Positions 23,826-32,891 of a stretch of 64,000 nt of DNA are shown here, in pieces. The stretch is taken from positions 3,410,001 to 3,474,000 of the forward strand of contig JASGHO010000001.1 of assembly GCA_047602305.1 (NCBI GenBank), given 5' to 3'. How positions within the stretch are numbered: the first letter of the stretch is position 1; every line of letters begins with the position of its first letter. The position numbers and the translations under genes are program-made. A model generated the notes under the pieces. The model was given only the letters and a program-made list of their open reading frames with translations. It was not told the DNA's origin and searched no databases. The stretch is from Ancrocorticia sp047602305. Lineage in GTDB: Bacteria; Actinomycetota; Actinomycetes; Actinomycetales; Actinomycetaceae.

Positions 23826-25511
23826 ATGGGCAAGCGCACGCGCGGTGAAGACGACGATATTCGTCCAGGTCAGGGCACGGACCCCCTGGTGGCAGGAGAA
23901 CTATCGGATGCCACCGTCGAGTTCCCTCCGGTTGCTTCTGTAACCCCCGGTGGGAGCGAGGATTCGCCAGTTGAATCCGGGGATCCGTTGATCGCGGAGG
24001 GAGAATCCGGGAACGACGACGCCCCCGCAAAGAAACGTACCTGGGCCGGAAAGCGGCTGGTTGCGTTGATTGCTGCGGTGGCTGTGGTGTCGCTACTTGC
24101 CGGTGTGGGAATCATGCAGTTTATTGTCTCCCCGGCCGAGTTGGCTGCGCGCACCGAGGCGCCGGAGGCGGGACCGGTCACGGCCCCGATTGAGGAGCGC
24201 GTGATTGAGAATACGATCGTGACGCGTGGAGAGATTGCGTACGCAGATTCGGTTGACGTCAAACTCGGTGGTCCCTCCTCCGAGGGCCCCGCGGTTGTCA
24301 CGGGGCATGTCCCCGAAGTGGGCGCAATTTTTGACGCGGCAGATATTGCTCTTGAGGTTACGGGCCGCCCGGTTATCGTTCTACCTGGCGAATTGCCAGC
24401 CTACCGTTCGTTGAGTATTGGTATGAGCGGCCCCGACGTTCTTCAGCTCAAGCAGGCGCTCTCCTCTTTGGGCCTGACCTCCGGTGATCTCGGGACGCAG
24501 ATTTTCGATGGCGACACGGCTACCGGTTTGGGGCAGCTGTATCAGCATGTCGGATATTCAGCGCCGAATGGGGGAGAAGAAGCCCAGGCTGCACTGGAGA
24601 ATGCTCAGAAAGCTGTGCGTAGCGCAGAGACCGCAGTGACGATCTCCGAAAATACCGTTGATTCAACGTACAACACGCAGGTTCAGGCACAGCAAGAGCG
24701 CCTCAATACGATTAACGAGTTGCGTGCGGCGGTGAACAACGCACCCGATGAGGTCACGCGCCAGCAGGCAGTGGCGGAGCTACGGAAGGCTGAGGCGGTT
24801 CCAGAGCCGGCTATCAATCTGACAGTTGAAAATGCGCAGTTGGAAGAAGCTATCGATTCGCGCACCGACGCTTACAATGCTTTGACCCGCGCCCAGGAAG
24901 CTGTCCTGCCGTCGTTGCCGCTGGGTGAAGTGCTGTTCCTCAGTGATCTACCGCGCCGAGTTGATGAGGTGCGTGTCAGCCGTGGTAGCACGTTGGGAGA
25001 TGTGGCGATGTCGGTTTCGGGAGCCAAGCTCAGTATCGTTGGCACCTTGTCGGAGCAAGACGCCAAGCTCTTGAAAGAGGGCCAGGAGGCCGCCTATTCG
25101 TCTCCCAGTGGAGACGAGCTCACCGCGAAAATCCTGAAGATTGAAGCTCCCGATGCTGCCAAGAAGGCACCCGAGGGGCAAGCTGGCTCAGCAACCTCGG
25201 ATCGTTACACAGTCACCTTCGATCCTGGTGAACTGACACCTGAGCAAATCACCGGACTCCAGGGCAGTAACGTGCGCGTGGCTATCCCGGTTGCTTCCAC
25301 CGATGGCAAGGTCCTCGCTGTACCGTTGGCGGCGCTGTCCGCCGGGGCCGATGGCACCGACAGAGTTGAGCTTTCCGCCCCCACCAAGGATGATCCTTTC
25401 GCCACGGAGGTTGTGAAGGTCAAGGCCGGGCTCGCGGCCGGCGGCTATGTCGAAATCTCCTCGGATGACTCCCGTATCGCTGTGGGTGCCAAGGTTGTGG
25501 TGGGGCGGTGA
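23826..25511 (+). CDS. Membrane-fusion (MacA/HlyD-like) adaptor with peptidoglycan-binding domain
   Basis: 561 residues from ATG 23826 (AAAGGTCC upstream). A charged cytoplasmic N-terminus of ~75 residues precedes one membrane helix (RLVALIAAVAVVSLLAGVGI). After a beta strand region (IEERVIENTIVTRGEI) comes a PG-binding-1-like segment (SIGMSGPDVLQLKQALSSLG), then a coiled-coil hairpin (about 285-385, LENAQKAVRSAETAV) and a C-terminal adaptor barrel. In Gram-positives such adaptors connect an ABC transporter with the cell wall. Its stop overlaps the ATPase gene start (GTGA). Confidence 0.85.
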   Translation: MGKRTRGEDDDIRPGQGTDPLVAGELSDATVEFPPVASVTPGGSEDSPVESGDPLIAEGESGNDDAPAKKRTWAGKRLVALIAAVAVVSLLAGVGIMQFIVSPAELAARTEAPEAGPVTAPIEERVIENTIVTRGEIAYADSVDVKLGGPSSEGPAVVTGHVPEVGAIFDAADIALEVTGRPVIVLPGELPAYRSLSIGMSGPDVLQLKQALSSLGLTSGDLGTQIFDGDTATGLGQLYQHVGYSAPNGGEEAQAALENAQKAVRSAETAVTISENTVDSTYNTQVQAQQERLNTINELRAAVNNAPDEVTRQQAVAELRKAEAVPEPAINLTVENAQLEEAIDSRTDAYNALTRAQEAVLPSLPLGEVLFLSDLPRRVDEVRVSRGSTLGDVAMSVSGAKLSIVGTLSEQDAKLLKEGQEAAYSSPSGDELTAKILKIEAPDAAKKAPEGQAGSATSDRYTVTFDPGELTPEQITGLQGSNVRVAIPVASTDGKVLAVPLAALSAGADGTDRVELSAPTKDDPFATEVVKVKAGLAAGGYVEISSDDSRIAVGAKVVVGR

Positions 25512-26260
25512 AGATCGCATGGCCGGCTCGCCCGGGCACGAAACGGGCGAAAGAAACCCCGGCGGATCCCCTCGTGCCGCGGGCCGATGGCCCGCTCATC
25601 AAGCTCGACGACGTCACCCGCATCTTCCCCGGACCACCCGCGGTCAATGCCCTGCGCGGTGTGGATCTTGAGGTCGACGCCGGCGAGTATCTCGCCATCA
25701 TTGGCCCCTCGGGTTCTGGAAAATCCACGATGCTCAACATGCTGGGACTGTTGGATCGTCCCAGCACCGGCACCTATCTGTTTGAAGGAATCGACGTCGC
25801 ACAGATTTCCGAGGATGAACGCGCCGCACTACGTGGGGGGCACATTGGTTTTGTCTTCCAGGCATTTCACCTGCTGGCTACGCGCTCTGTTCTGGAGAAC
25901 GTCATGCTGGCCACCGCATACGCGGGCTTCCCTCGCGAAGAACGTGAGGCTCTTGCCAGAGCGGCACTGGAGCGTGTGGGAATGGGTCATCGTATGGAGT
26001 TCTTTCCCGGAACCCTGTCCGGTGGTGAACGCCAGCGCGTGGCCATCGCCCGTGCCGTCAGCACCTCGCCTCGCCTCTTGCTTGCGGACGAACCCACGGG
26101 GAACCTGGACCGCGAAAATTCTGAAGCTGTCATGAAGCTCTTTCGAGAGCTGTGGAGTGATGGCCTCACCATCATCATGATCACGCACGACGCCGCAGTT
26201 GCACAGGCTGCTGACCGGCGCGTACAGATCAGCGATGGCCGCCTGATGGAGCTGTCATGA
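25508..26260 (+). CDS. ABC transporter ATPase, MacB/LolD type
   Basis: 250 residues starting at GTG 25508. All nucleotide-binding motifs are present: Walker A IIGPSGSGKSTMLNMLG, Q-loop FVFQAFHLL, signature LSGGERQRVAIARA, Walker B LLLADEPTGNLD and the His in THD. The FxAFHL and EPTGNLD patterns are typical of the family that energises MacB/FtsX permeases. It overlaps both neighbours by 4 bases, so the three exporter genes are translationally coupled. Confidence 0.93.
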   Translation: MKIAWPARPGTKRAKETPADPLVPRADGPLIKLDDVTRIFPGPPAVNALRGVDLEVDAGEYLAIIGPSGSGKSTMLNMLGLLDRPSTGTYLFEGIDVAQISEDERAALRGGHIGFVFQAFHLLATRSVLENVMLATAYAGFPREEREALARAALERVGMGHRMEFFPGTLSGGERQRVAIARAVSTSPRLLLADEPTGNLDRENSEAVMKLFRELWSDGLTIIMITHDAAVAQAADRRVQISDGRLMELS

Positions 26261-27723
26261 AGTGGAGAAAGCGCGCGCAGCAAACGCCCGATCCCGCGGA
26301 CGCCGTCGTCGAAGAAAATGACCTGTTTTCGGAGCTGATGGCCCCGGAAAACGGTGGTGAAACGAGCGGCAAAGCGAGCGGTGAAGCCGCTGGTGAAGTG
26401 CGTGGTGAAGCCGATGGCGAATCCGAAACCGGTGACACTGCGGAAACGCCGGCGGTCCGCACCAAGCGATGGACACGGCGCAAGGGCGCGGAGGGCGAAC
26501 GTAGTAAGAGCACGCGCGGTTTTACCCGGCGTGACCTGATTCACGAGGCGCTGGAAGGCGTGGGGGCGCGCCCGTCCCGGCTCTTCATCACGTTGCTCGG
26601 CACGGTCCTGGGTATTGCTTCGCTGATTGCCACAATTGGGCTGGCGCAAACGGCGGCCGGTCAGATCTCCAAGAATTTTGATCTGGTGAAGGCCACGCGA
26701 GTCACGGTCGAGCCGGGTAAGACAGAGGGGCGAAATAATACGGAACGGGCTACGTCGACGCTCCCGTGGGACGCGGTCGAACGCGTGCAAGATCTGGTGG
26801 GGGTCGCCCATGCGGCCCTCTATGCCGAACTTGAGAAAGCGCCCGATGTGCAGGCAGTTCAAGTCATTGATCCGTCGGCGGCGGCCAGCGCTGTTCCTCC
26901 GGTTATCGCCGGTTCTCCGCAACTGGCCGATGTGGTGGGCGGACACATTCAAACTGGCAGATTCTTTGACGAAGGGCACGAACGGCGCGCGGACCGCGTT
27001 GCCGTGCTGGGAAGTAAGGCCGCGCAAACGCTCGGAATCAACCGCGTGAGCAGTCAGCCTGCCATTTTCATCAACGACCACGCCTATGCGGTGATCGGGA
27101 TTATCGATTCCACCAAGGTACGTGGGGGACTTCTCAATTCTGTGATTGTGCCCGTTGAGACGGCCCGCAACGATCTGGGACTCAAAGCCGCGACGAGCCT
27201 CGATATCAGCGCGGACGTCGGTGCGTCGGGCGTGGTGGGACGGCAAGCTCCCATCGCCCTCAACCCCAACAATCCGAAGGCTTACAAAGTTGGCGCCCCC
27301 GCCGTGGGGAATGAGCTGCAAGACCAAGTGCAGTCCGACATCAACGTGCTTTTCATGGCCATCGGTATCGTGGCGCTGGTTGGTGGCGGAATCGGTATCG
27401 CCAACGTGACCCTGCTATCGGTTTCTGAACGCCGCGGCGAAATTGGACTGCGGCGCGCCCTCGGCGCTCGGACCAGTGATATTGGCTGGCAGTTCATCAT
27501 GGAGTCGCTTACCACAGGATTCTTGGGCGGCTTGATCGGTGTTGCCGTGGGGCTCTTTGTGCTGCTGGGGGTGTGCGTGGTGCAAGAGTGGACACCCGTC
27601 ATTGCGCCGTGGGCGGCCCCGGCAGGTATTGGCGTTGGCGCGTTGGTCGGCCTCTTGGCAGGCACCTATCCGGCACTGAAAGCCGCGCGTATCGAACCGG
27701 TGGATGCGTTGCGCGGAGCGTGA
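26257..27723 (+). CDS. ABC transporter permease, MacB/FtsX family
   Basis: 488 residues. A disordered N-terminal cytoplasmic tail (~85 residues, including GETSGKASGEAAGEVRGEAD repeats) precedes membrane helix 1 (LFITLLGTVLGIASLIATIG). A large extracytoplasmic MacB_PCD-like domain follows, then three helices at the C-terminus (NVLFMAIGIVALVGGGIGIA; GFLGGLIGVAVGLFVLLGV; and one near 460) with the FtsX motif RRGEIGLRRALGAR. With the adaptor and ATPase it forms a mechanotransmission-type exporter, perhaps for peptides or lipids; the substrate is unknown. The N-terminal tail also contains GACGCCGTCGTC (26299-26310). Confidence 0.9.
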   Translation: MKWRKRAQQTPDPADAVVEENDLFSELMAPENGGETSGKASGEAAGEVRGEADGESETGDTAETPAVRTKRWTRRKGAEGERSKSTRGFTRRDLIHEALEGVGARPSRLFITLLGTVLGIASLIATIGLAQTAAGQISKNFDLVKATRVTVEPGKTEGRNNTERATSTLPWDAVERVQDLVGVAHAALYAELEKAPDVQAVQVIDPSAAASAVPPVIAGSPQLADVVGGHIQTGRFFDEGHERRADRVAVLGSKAAQTLGINRVSSQPAIFINDHAYAVIGIIDSTKVRGGLLNSVIVPVETARNDLGLKAATSLDISADVGASGVVGRQAPIALNPNNPKAYKVGAPAVGNELQDQVQSDINVLFMAIGIVALVGGGIGIANVTLLSVSERRGEIGLRRALGARTSDIGWQFIMESLTTGFLGGLIGVAVGLFVLLGVCVVQEWTPVIAPWAAPAGIGVGALVGLLAGTYPALKAARIEPVDALRGA

Positions 27724-27729
27724 CGGGTG

Positions 27730-27825
27730 GTGACGGAGGCGACGCCGTCGGTTCCGGGTGGCGTCGTCGTCGCCGGACTTGCTGTCGTCGTCGCCAGACT
27801 TTTGCTGACGCCGTCGCCAGCCTTC
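27730..27825. repeat. Clustered GACGCCGTCG / GTCGTCGTCGCC repeats upstream of guaB
   Basis: Directly after the permease stop, about 90 bases contain GCGACGCCGTCGG, GGCGTCGTCGTCGCCGGACTTGC, GTCGTCGTCGCCAGACTT and TGACGCCGTCGCCAG in succession. The duplicated GTCGTCGTCGCC(G/A)GACTT units suggest local tandem duplication of the motif found elsewhere. No coding role seen. Confidence 0.6.
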
Positions 27826-27981
27826 CAAACGAGTGGCGTTTTCCGATACGTGTGACAGTTTTTCCCACGGAAAATGCGTTGCGTGAATCGGAAAATGTTA
27901 CTCCTTTGGCGGTTGACGATAATCACAAACTCGTCCACGATGTGTCGCGAGAGGCACAGTGCACGGCTGGGCCGTCGCGAT

Positions 27982-27993
27982 TACCATGGGGTG
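27982..27993 (+). promoter_or_regulatory. Leaderless promoter of guaB
   Basis: TACCAT at 27982-27987 lies 6 bases before the guaB ATG (27994), and no ribosome binding site is present between them. That spacing places the transcript start at the A of the ATG. Confidence 0.6.
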
Positions 27994-29505
27994 ATGACGA
28001 CACCGCAACATGATCCTTTTGCAATGCTCGGACTAACCTACGATGACGTGCTGTTGCTGCCTCAGGCAACAGACGTGATCCCCTCGGAAGTTGATACCAC
28101 CAGTAGGCTGACGCGCAAGATCAGCCTCAAGACCCCGCTGATCTCGGCTGCAATGGACACGGTGACGGAGTCCCGCATGGCTATTGCCATGGCACGCCAG
28201 GGCGGTATTGGAATTATTCATCGCAATCTCTCGGCGCAGGAACAGGCCCAGCAGGTTCGCGTGGTGAAGCGCTCGGAATCCGGCATGGTTCAAGACCCCG
28301 TGACTGTTGGCCCGGACGCCACGATCGCCCAGCTTGATGAGCTATGTGGCAAGTACCGCGTGTCTGGCCTTCCCGTCGTGGATGAGGCGGGCAAGTTGCT
28401 CGGCATCATCACCAACCGCGATCTTCGTTTCATTCCGGAGGAGCAGTTCGCCGCGCTCAAGGTCCATGAAGTCATGACCCCGATGCCGCTGGTCACGGCC
28501 CCAGCCGGCGTGAGTCGCGAGGATGCCGCGAGGCTTCTGGCGAAGCACAAGGTGGAGAAGCTTCCTTTGGTCGACGACGACGGCCGCCTCTCCGGTCTCA
28601 TCACTGTCAAGGACTTCGTGAAGACCCAGCAGTACCCGAATTCGTCGAAGGATTCCAAGGGGCGCCTCATCGTGGGTGCCGGAGTCGGTTACCTCTCCGA
28701 TTCGTGGGAGCGCGCCTCGCTTTTGGCCGATGCCGGTGTGGACGTGCTGGTTATCGACTCGGCGAACGGCGAAGCCCGGCTGGCTCTGGACATGATTCGC
28801 CGCCTGCGCGCCGATTCTGGTTTCGACGGCGTGCAGATTATCGGCGGCAACGTGGCGACCCAGTCCGGTGCACAGGCTCTTATTGATGCCGGTGTGGACG
28901 CGGTCAAGGTGGGCGTTGGCCCCGGCTCGATTTGCACCACCCGCGTGGTTGCCGGTGTGGGCGTTCCCCAGATCACCGCGATCGCCGAAGCCGCGAAGGC
29001 TTGCGGCCCCGCAGATGTACCACTCATCGCCGACGGCGGCCTGCAGTACTCCGGTGATATCGGCAAGGCCCTCGTGGCCGGAGCAGATACCGTAATGCTC
29101 GGCTCGCTGCTCGCGGGCTGTGAGGAGACCCCGGGTGACCTGGTGTTCGTCAACGGCAAGCAGTTCAAGCACTACCGCGGCATGGGCTCGCTCGGCGCCA
29201 TGTCCTCGCGTGGCAAGCGTTCCTACTCGAAGGACCGCTACTTCCAGAGTGACGTGTCCTCGGATGACAAGATCATTCCCGAAGGCATCGAGGGACAGGT
29301 TCCGTTCCGCGGCTCGCTCGGTTCAGTGCTCTACGAACTCGTGGGTGGCCTTCACCAGACGATGTTCTACAGCGGTGCCCGTACGGTTCCCGAGCTCAAG
29401 GAGCGTGGCCGTTTTGTGCGCATGACCTCCGCGGGCCTGCGCGAGTCCCATCCGCATGACGTTCAGATGACTGTGGAGGCGCCGAACTACTCCGGCCGCG
29501 GGTAG
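27994..29505 (+). CDS. guaB: IMP dehydrogenase
   Basis: 503 residues from ATG 27994. It oxidises IMP to XMP, the committed step to GTP. The catalytic Cys is in GVGPGSICTTRVVAGVG, with the flap after GMGSLGAM and the monovalent-cation/IMP loop ADGGLQYSGDIGKA. Two CBS domains are inserted at about 105-225 (DPVTVGPDATIAQL; VMTPMPLVTAPAGVSRED). The open frame extends 40 codons upstream, but those residues are not IMPDH-like. A bidirectional hairpin follows. Confidence 0.98.
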   Translation: MTTPQHDPFAMLGLTYDDVLLLPQATDVIPSEVDTTSRLTRKISLKTPLISAAMDTVTESRMAIAMARQGGIGIIHRNLSAQEQAQQVRVVKRSESGMVQDPVTVGPDATIAQLDELCGKYRVSGLPVVDEAGKLLGIITNRDLRFIPEEQFAALKVHEVMTPMPLVTAPAGVSREDAARLLAKHKVEKLPLVDDDGRLSGLITVKDFVKTQQYPNSSKDSKGRLIVGAGVGYLSDSWERASLLADAGVDVLVIDSANGEARLALDMIRRLRADSGFDGVQIIGGNVATQSGAQALIDAGVDAVKVGVGPGSICTTRVVAGVGVPQITAIAEAAKACGPADVPLIADGGLQYSGDIGKALVAGADTVMLGSLLAGCEETPGDLVFVNGKQFKHYRGMGSLGAMSSRGKRSYSKDRYFQSDVSSDDKIIPEGIEGQVPFRGSLGSVLYELVGGLHQTMFYSGARTVPELKERGRFVRMTSAGLRESHPHDVQMTVEAPNYSGRG

Positions 29506-29636
29506 TTGTAGCGCCTGCAGCAGGCAGCTTCACTTCCGTTCGCGGGCATAGCCTGCGGTTCAGGTCACGGCTGACTGATGGCGGGTAGCCCACGGTTCCA
29601 TGACGAGAGCTTCTAGCCTTCCAGCCTGACTCATCC

Positions 29637-29675
29637 CAACGGTCCGGGCGGATCCAAGATCCGCCGGGACCGTTG
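29637..29675. terminator. Bidirectional terminator between guaB and the exonuclease gene
   Basis: CAACGGTCCGGGCGGATC (29637-29654) pairs with GATCCGCCGGGACCGTTG (29658-29675), 18 bp with one mismatch, around CAA. It lies between convergent genes. Confidence 0.8.
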
Positions 29676-29694
29676 CATGTTTCGCTCAGCCCGC

Positions 29695-30396
29695 CTACCG
29701 CGAGGAGAGCGGCCAGGCATCGGGATCGCCAGCCGGGGGCCGCCCATCCTGGGCGGCCCTCCGGTTGAGGTAGTTGATGAAATCGGCGTGCGAGGCGGCC
29801 TGCATGGCTTGCACTTCCTGCAATGACTTGTTCGCCACCTCCGGGTACTTGCGCACAAGCGCCCCGAGGAGGCGCAGGGTGGCGAGTACGTCCGCTTCGG
29901 CGTTGTGGAAGTTGTCCTCATCCAACACCCCGTAGTGGCGGCATACGTCCTCAAGGCGCCTCTTGCCCTTGCGCCACTTGTCCACGGATTTGTCCAGCAG
30001 GTAGGGGTCCACAATTGGTGCCAACGGGCCGCCGAGGCGCTCGGTCAGCGTGGGCAGGCCGTGGCGTGCCAGTTCGCTTTCCAGGAGTGTGAAATCGTAG
30101 GAGGCGTTGAACGCCACCACCGGATTACCCGCGGCCATGTGCTCAGCAAGAATATCGGCGATTTCGGCAAGGACCTCGGCTATCGGCCGCCCCTCGGAAC
30201 GGGCTTTCTCGGTACTGATGCCATGCACTCGCGCTGCCTGCTCTGGGATATCCACACCCGGATCCGCCAGCCAGTAGCGGCGCTCGACACCCTCCTGATC
30301 AGTGCGGATAAGCGAACAAGTAACGAGACGATCATCAAGGGGCCGGACCCCGGTGGTTTCCGTGTCAAAGCCAATGATTGGCTGTTGTGTCCACAT
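29695..30396 (-). CDS. DnaQ-like 3'-5' exonuclease
   Basis: 233 residues from ATG 30396 (GAAAGGAAC upstream). The DEDD exonuclease motifs are clear: Exo I GFDTETTGVRP, Exo II VVAFNASYDFTLLE and Exo III HNAEADVLATLRLL with the DEDDh-type His. It stands alone, without polymerase or helicase domains, and resembles actinobacterial proteins annotated as epsilon-like exonucleases. Its precise role, repair or proofreading, cannot be told. Confidence 0.88.
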   Translation of the reverse strand: MWTQQPIIGFDTETTGVRPLDDRLVTCSLIRTDQEGVERRYWLADPGVDIPEQAARVHGISTEKARSEGRPIAEVLAEIADILAEHMAAGNPVVAFNASYDFTLLESELARHGLPTLTERLGGPLAPIVDPYLLDKSVDKWRKGKRRLEDVCRHYGVLDEDNFHNAEADVLATLRLLGALVRKYPEVANKSLQEVQAMQAASHADFINYLNRRAAQDGRPPAGDPDAWPLSSR

Positions 30397-30579
30397 GGTG
30401 TTCCTTTCAGGAGCGGGTGAGCAGACTGGCCGCTTACCTACCGGCGGCCGCTGGGATGTCTTTACCCTATCGGGGAGCACCGACAGGTTTTGCCGCTGCT
30501 TCTACTTTTTCGTTCGGTTCTTAACCCTCTAATTCCTCAAACATTCAACTCCTTCCCACAAAACTTCCCCAGCGGCACG

Positions 30580-30591
30580 TAAACTTGACGC
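30580..30591 (+). promoter_or_regulatory. Leaderless promoter of guaB3
   Basis: TAAACT (30580-30585) ends 6 bases before the GTG start at 30592, giving transcription from the first base of the start codon. No ribosome binding site is present. Confidence 0.65.
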
Positions 30592-31704
30592 GTGAGTGAA
30601 GTGGAGATAGGACGAGGCAAGCGGGCCCGACGAGCGTACACCCTCGATGATGTCGCCGTCGTCGCATCGCGCCGCACACGTGATGTCCAGGAGGTGCAGA
30701 CCACCTGGCAACTGGACGCCTACCATCTCGACATCCCCATACTCTCGGCGCCCATGGATTCGGTGACTTCTCCGGCGACGGCGATCGCGCTGGGCAAGCT
30801 GGGCGGCTTGGGTGTGCTTGATCTTGAGGGTCTATGGACTCGTTACGAGGATCCGGAGCCTTTCTTTGAGGAAATTGCGAACCTCGACAAAGAGAACGCC
30901 ACGCCGCGTCTCCAGGAAATTTACTCCGCACCCATCAAAGCGGAGCTGGTGCATGAACGGCTTCGAGAGATCCGTGACGCGGGTGTCACGGTGGCGGGTG
31001 CCCTCTCGCCGGGTGGAACTCAACAGATGTGGCGCGCCGTCGTCGACGCCGGTGTGGATATTTTTGTCATCCGCGGAACCACAGTCTCCGCGGAACATGT
31101 CTCCACGACCCGCGAGCCGCTCAACCTCAAGCGGTTCATCTACGAACTCGACGTTCCCGTCATCGTTGGCGGTTCGGTCACCTACACCGGGGCACTCCAC
31201 CTCATGCGAACCGGTGCTGCCGGAGTACTCGCGGGCTACGGCGGGGGAGCGGCGTCGGCCAACCGTCGCACGGTAGGTATTGCCTCGCCGATGGCCACCA
31301 CGATTGCAGATATTGCCGCGGCGCGCCGGGACTATCTGGACGAATCCGGCGGCCGATACGTGCACGTCATCGCCGACGGTTCCATCAGCACAGCAGGCGA
31401 CCTCGTGAAAGCCATCGCCTGCGGCGCCGACGGCATCATGCTCGGAACCGCCCTCGCCCGGGCGAAAGAAGCCCCCGGGCGAGGATGGCACTGGGGTGCG
31501 GAAGCGCGCCATGGAAAGTTACCGCGCGGCGAACGAGTCCGCGTGGGAAGTAACGGATCCTTGGAGGAAATCCTCTTCGGTCCCTCGCGCAGCGCTCGCG
31601 GTGTGACGAACCTGATGGGGGCTCTTCGCCACGCCATGGCGGCGAATGGGTACTCGGATGTGAAAGAATTCCAGCGCGCAGAATTGGTAGTACTGGGGAA
31701 GTGA
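30592..31704 (+). CDS. guaB3: GuaB3-type IMP dehydrogenase-related protein
   Basis: 370 residues without CBS domains. The TIM-barrel matches the IMPDH/GMP-reductase superfamily: PILSAPMDSVTSPATAIALG, VHVIADGSISTAGDLVKAIA and GADGIMLGTALA. Where IMPDH has its catalytic Cys loop (SICTTR), this protein reads GYGGGAASANRRTVG with no Cys, as I recall for actinobacterial GuaB3 proteins. IMPDH activity by the usual mechanism is therefore not expected. It overlaps the frame of the next regulator gene and sits 1.1 kb from guaB. Confidence 0.88.
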   Translation: MSEVEIGRGKRARRAYTLDDVAVVASRRTRDVQEVQTTWQLDAYHLDIPILSAPMDSVTSPATAIALGKLGGLGVLDLEGLWTRYEDPEPFFEEIANLDKENATPRLQEIYSAPIKAELVHERLREIRDAGVTVAGALSPGGTQQMWRAVVDAGVDIFVIRGTTVSAEHVSTTREPLNLKRFIYELDVPVIVGGSVTYTGALHLMRTGAAGVLAGYGGGAASANRRTVGIASPMATTIADIAAARRDYLDESGGRYVHVIADGSISTAGDLVKAIACGADGIMLGTALARAKEAPGRGWHWGAEARHGKLPRGERVRVGSNGSLEEILFGPSRSARGVTNLMGALRHAMAANGYSDVKEFQRAELVVLGK

Positions 31705-31715
31705 AGGCTACGACG

Positions 31716-32405
31716 ATGAGTGACAAGACCGCAACAACTGGACGTTCCAAGACCGCCGTCGCCATAGATCGCATTCTGGAGATGATCGAGGGAAGCGCGC
31801 TCAAACCGGGCGACAGGCTTCCCTCCGAACGCGCACTCGCCGCAGACCTGCGAGTTTCGCGCGCCACCGTGCGCGAGGCCATCATGGCCCTGCAGATCGC
31901 CGGACGGCTGGAATCCCGCTCCGGTGACGGCACCTATATTCTCGAACGCCCCATCAGCATTGGCGACGACGAAACCAAGCTGCGCGCCGGTGTGGACATC
32001 ACCGAGGCGCTGGAATATCGCATGGCCATCGAAATCTCGGCGTCGATCATGGCCTGCCGCCGTGCCCGCAAATCCGACATCATGCGCATGCAGGCGGTTC
32101 TCGAAGCCATGGCCGAGTTCGTGGCCGAGGAGGATTACGAGTCCTACCTTGATTCGTCGATGGACCTGCATTTGGCGATCGGCAAGGCCTCTCACTCCAA
32201 GCAGCTGCGAACGGTTCATGATGCCCTGACCGAACAGGTGCGAGATGACGAATGGCTGCTCGCTGAGAGCTACAACGAGGACGTAGCTCTCCGTTCCATG
32301 GAGATTCATCGGGATATCGTCAACGCCATCGCCGCCAAGGATATCGATCGCGTGGTTTGCGCGGTGGAAACCCACTACGTCGATTACCCAACCTTGGGCG
32401 AATAG
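31716..32405 (+). CDS. FadR-type GntR-family transcription regulator
   Basis: 229 residues from ATG 31716, chosen because GAAGG is spaced 8 bases upstream; a GTG at 31701 overlapping the guaB3 stop is the alternative. The N-terminal winged helix is evident (LKPGDRLPSERALAADLRVSRATVREAIMALQ). The C-terminal FCD ligand domain carries helices with conserved His (DLHLAIGKASHSKQL; HRDIVNAIAAKD) that usually bind a metal and a carboxylate. FCD regulators often sense organic acids, so the Dcu transporter locus 0.5 kb downstream is a plausible target. Confidence 0.9.
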   Translation: MSDKTATTGRSKTAVAIDRILEMIEGSALKPGDRLPSERALAADLRVSRATVREAIMALQIAGRLESRSGDGTYILERPISIGDDETKLRAGVDITEALEYRMAIEISASIMACRRARKSDIMRMQAVLEAMAEFVAEEDYESYLDSSMDLHLAIGKASHSKQLRTVHDALTEQVRDDEWLLAESYNEDVALRSMEIHRDIVNAIAAKDIDRVVCAVETHYVDYPTLGE

Positions 32406-32891
32406 ACGGGTGTGCCGATAGGTCGGGACCTATTGGTGACCTATTGGCATCACCTGGTGGCGTGACGTCGAAAAGGACTCCGCGGCAGATGGGGCCGCTG
32501 ATGCCGCTGGAGTGGGTCCTCAGCTGCATGACCGCGGGGCGCGGGCCCGAGTGTAGAGCGCCTGAGTGTAGCGCGAATTGGCCAGACCGATTTAGGTGAA
32601 GTGGCCCTGCGCCACGTTGGAGTGGACGCAGGCGTTTCTTGCGGCTGTCACCTGGATAGTTTTCGCGTAGAAGTGCGGCGCGTCACAAGGTGAGTGTTGC
32701 TTTAGTCCCGTTCCGTCGACGTCGTCGTCATGTAAATTGGATCAACCGGTCAGGCCAATAGTGTTGTCTGGTTGGCTGGCCTGTGGCTGATCTGATGTTC
32801 TGTACTTCTCAGTCAGATTACTGGCCGCCATACTTGCAACCCGATCGGCAACGAACCGGCCTAACCCTGAAAGTTTGGCGAGGACGAAGTG
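32406..32891. other. Intergenic region upstream of the dicarboxylate transporter
   Basis: 486 bases with no convincing gene. CAGGCC around 32750 and GGCCTG around 32780 make an inverted repeat flanking GTTGTCTGGTTGG, a possible operator for the FCD regulator. TTGGAT (about 32736) with TAGTGT 16 bases on could be its promoter. GACGTCGTCGTC at about 32716 is a relative of the recurring motif. GTGTAG repeats occur near 32553-32575. Confidence 0.45.
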
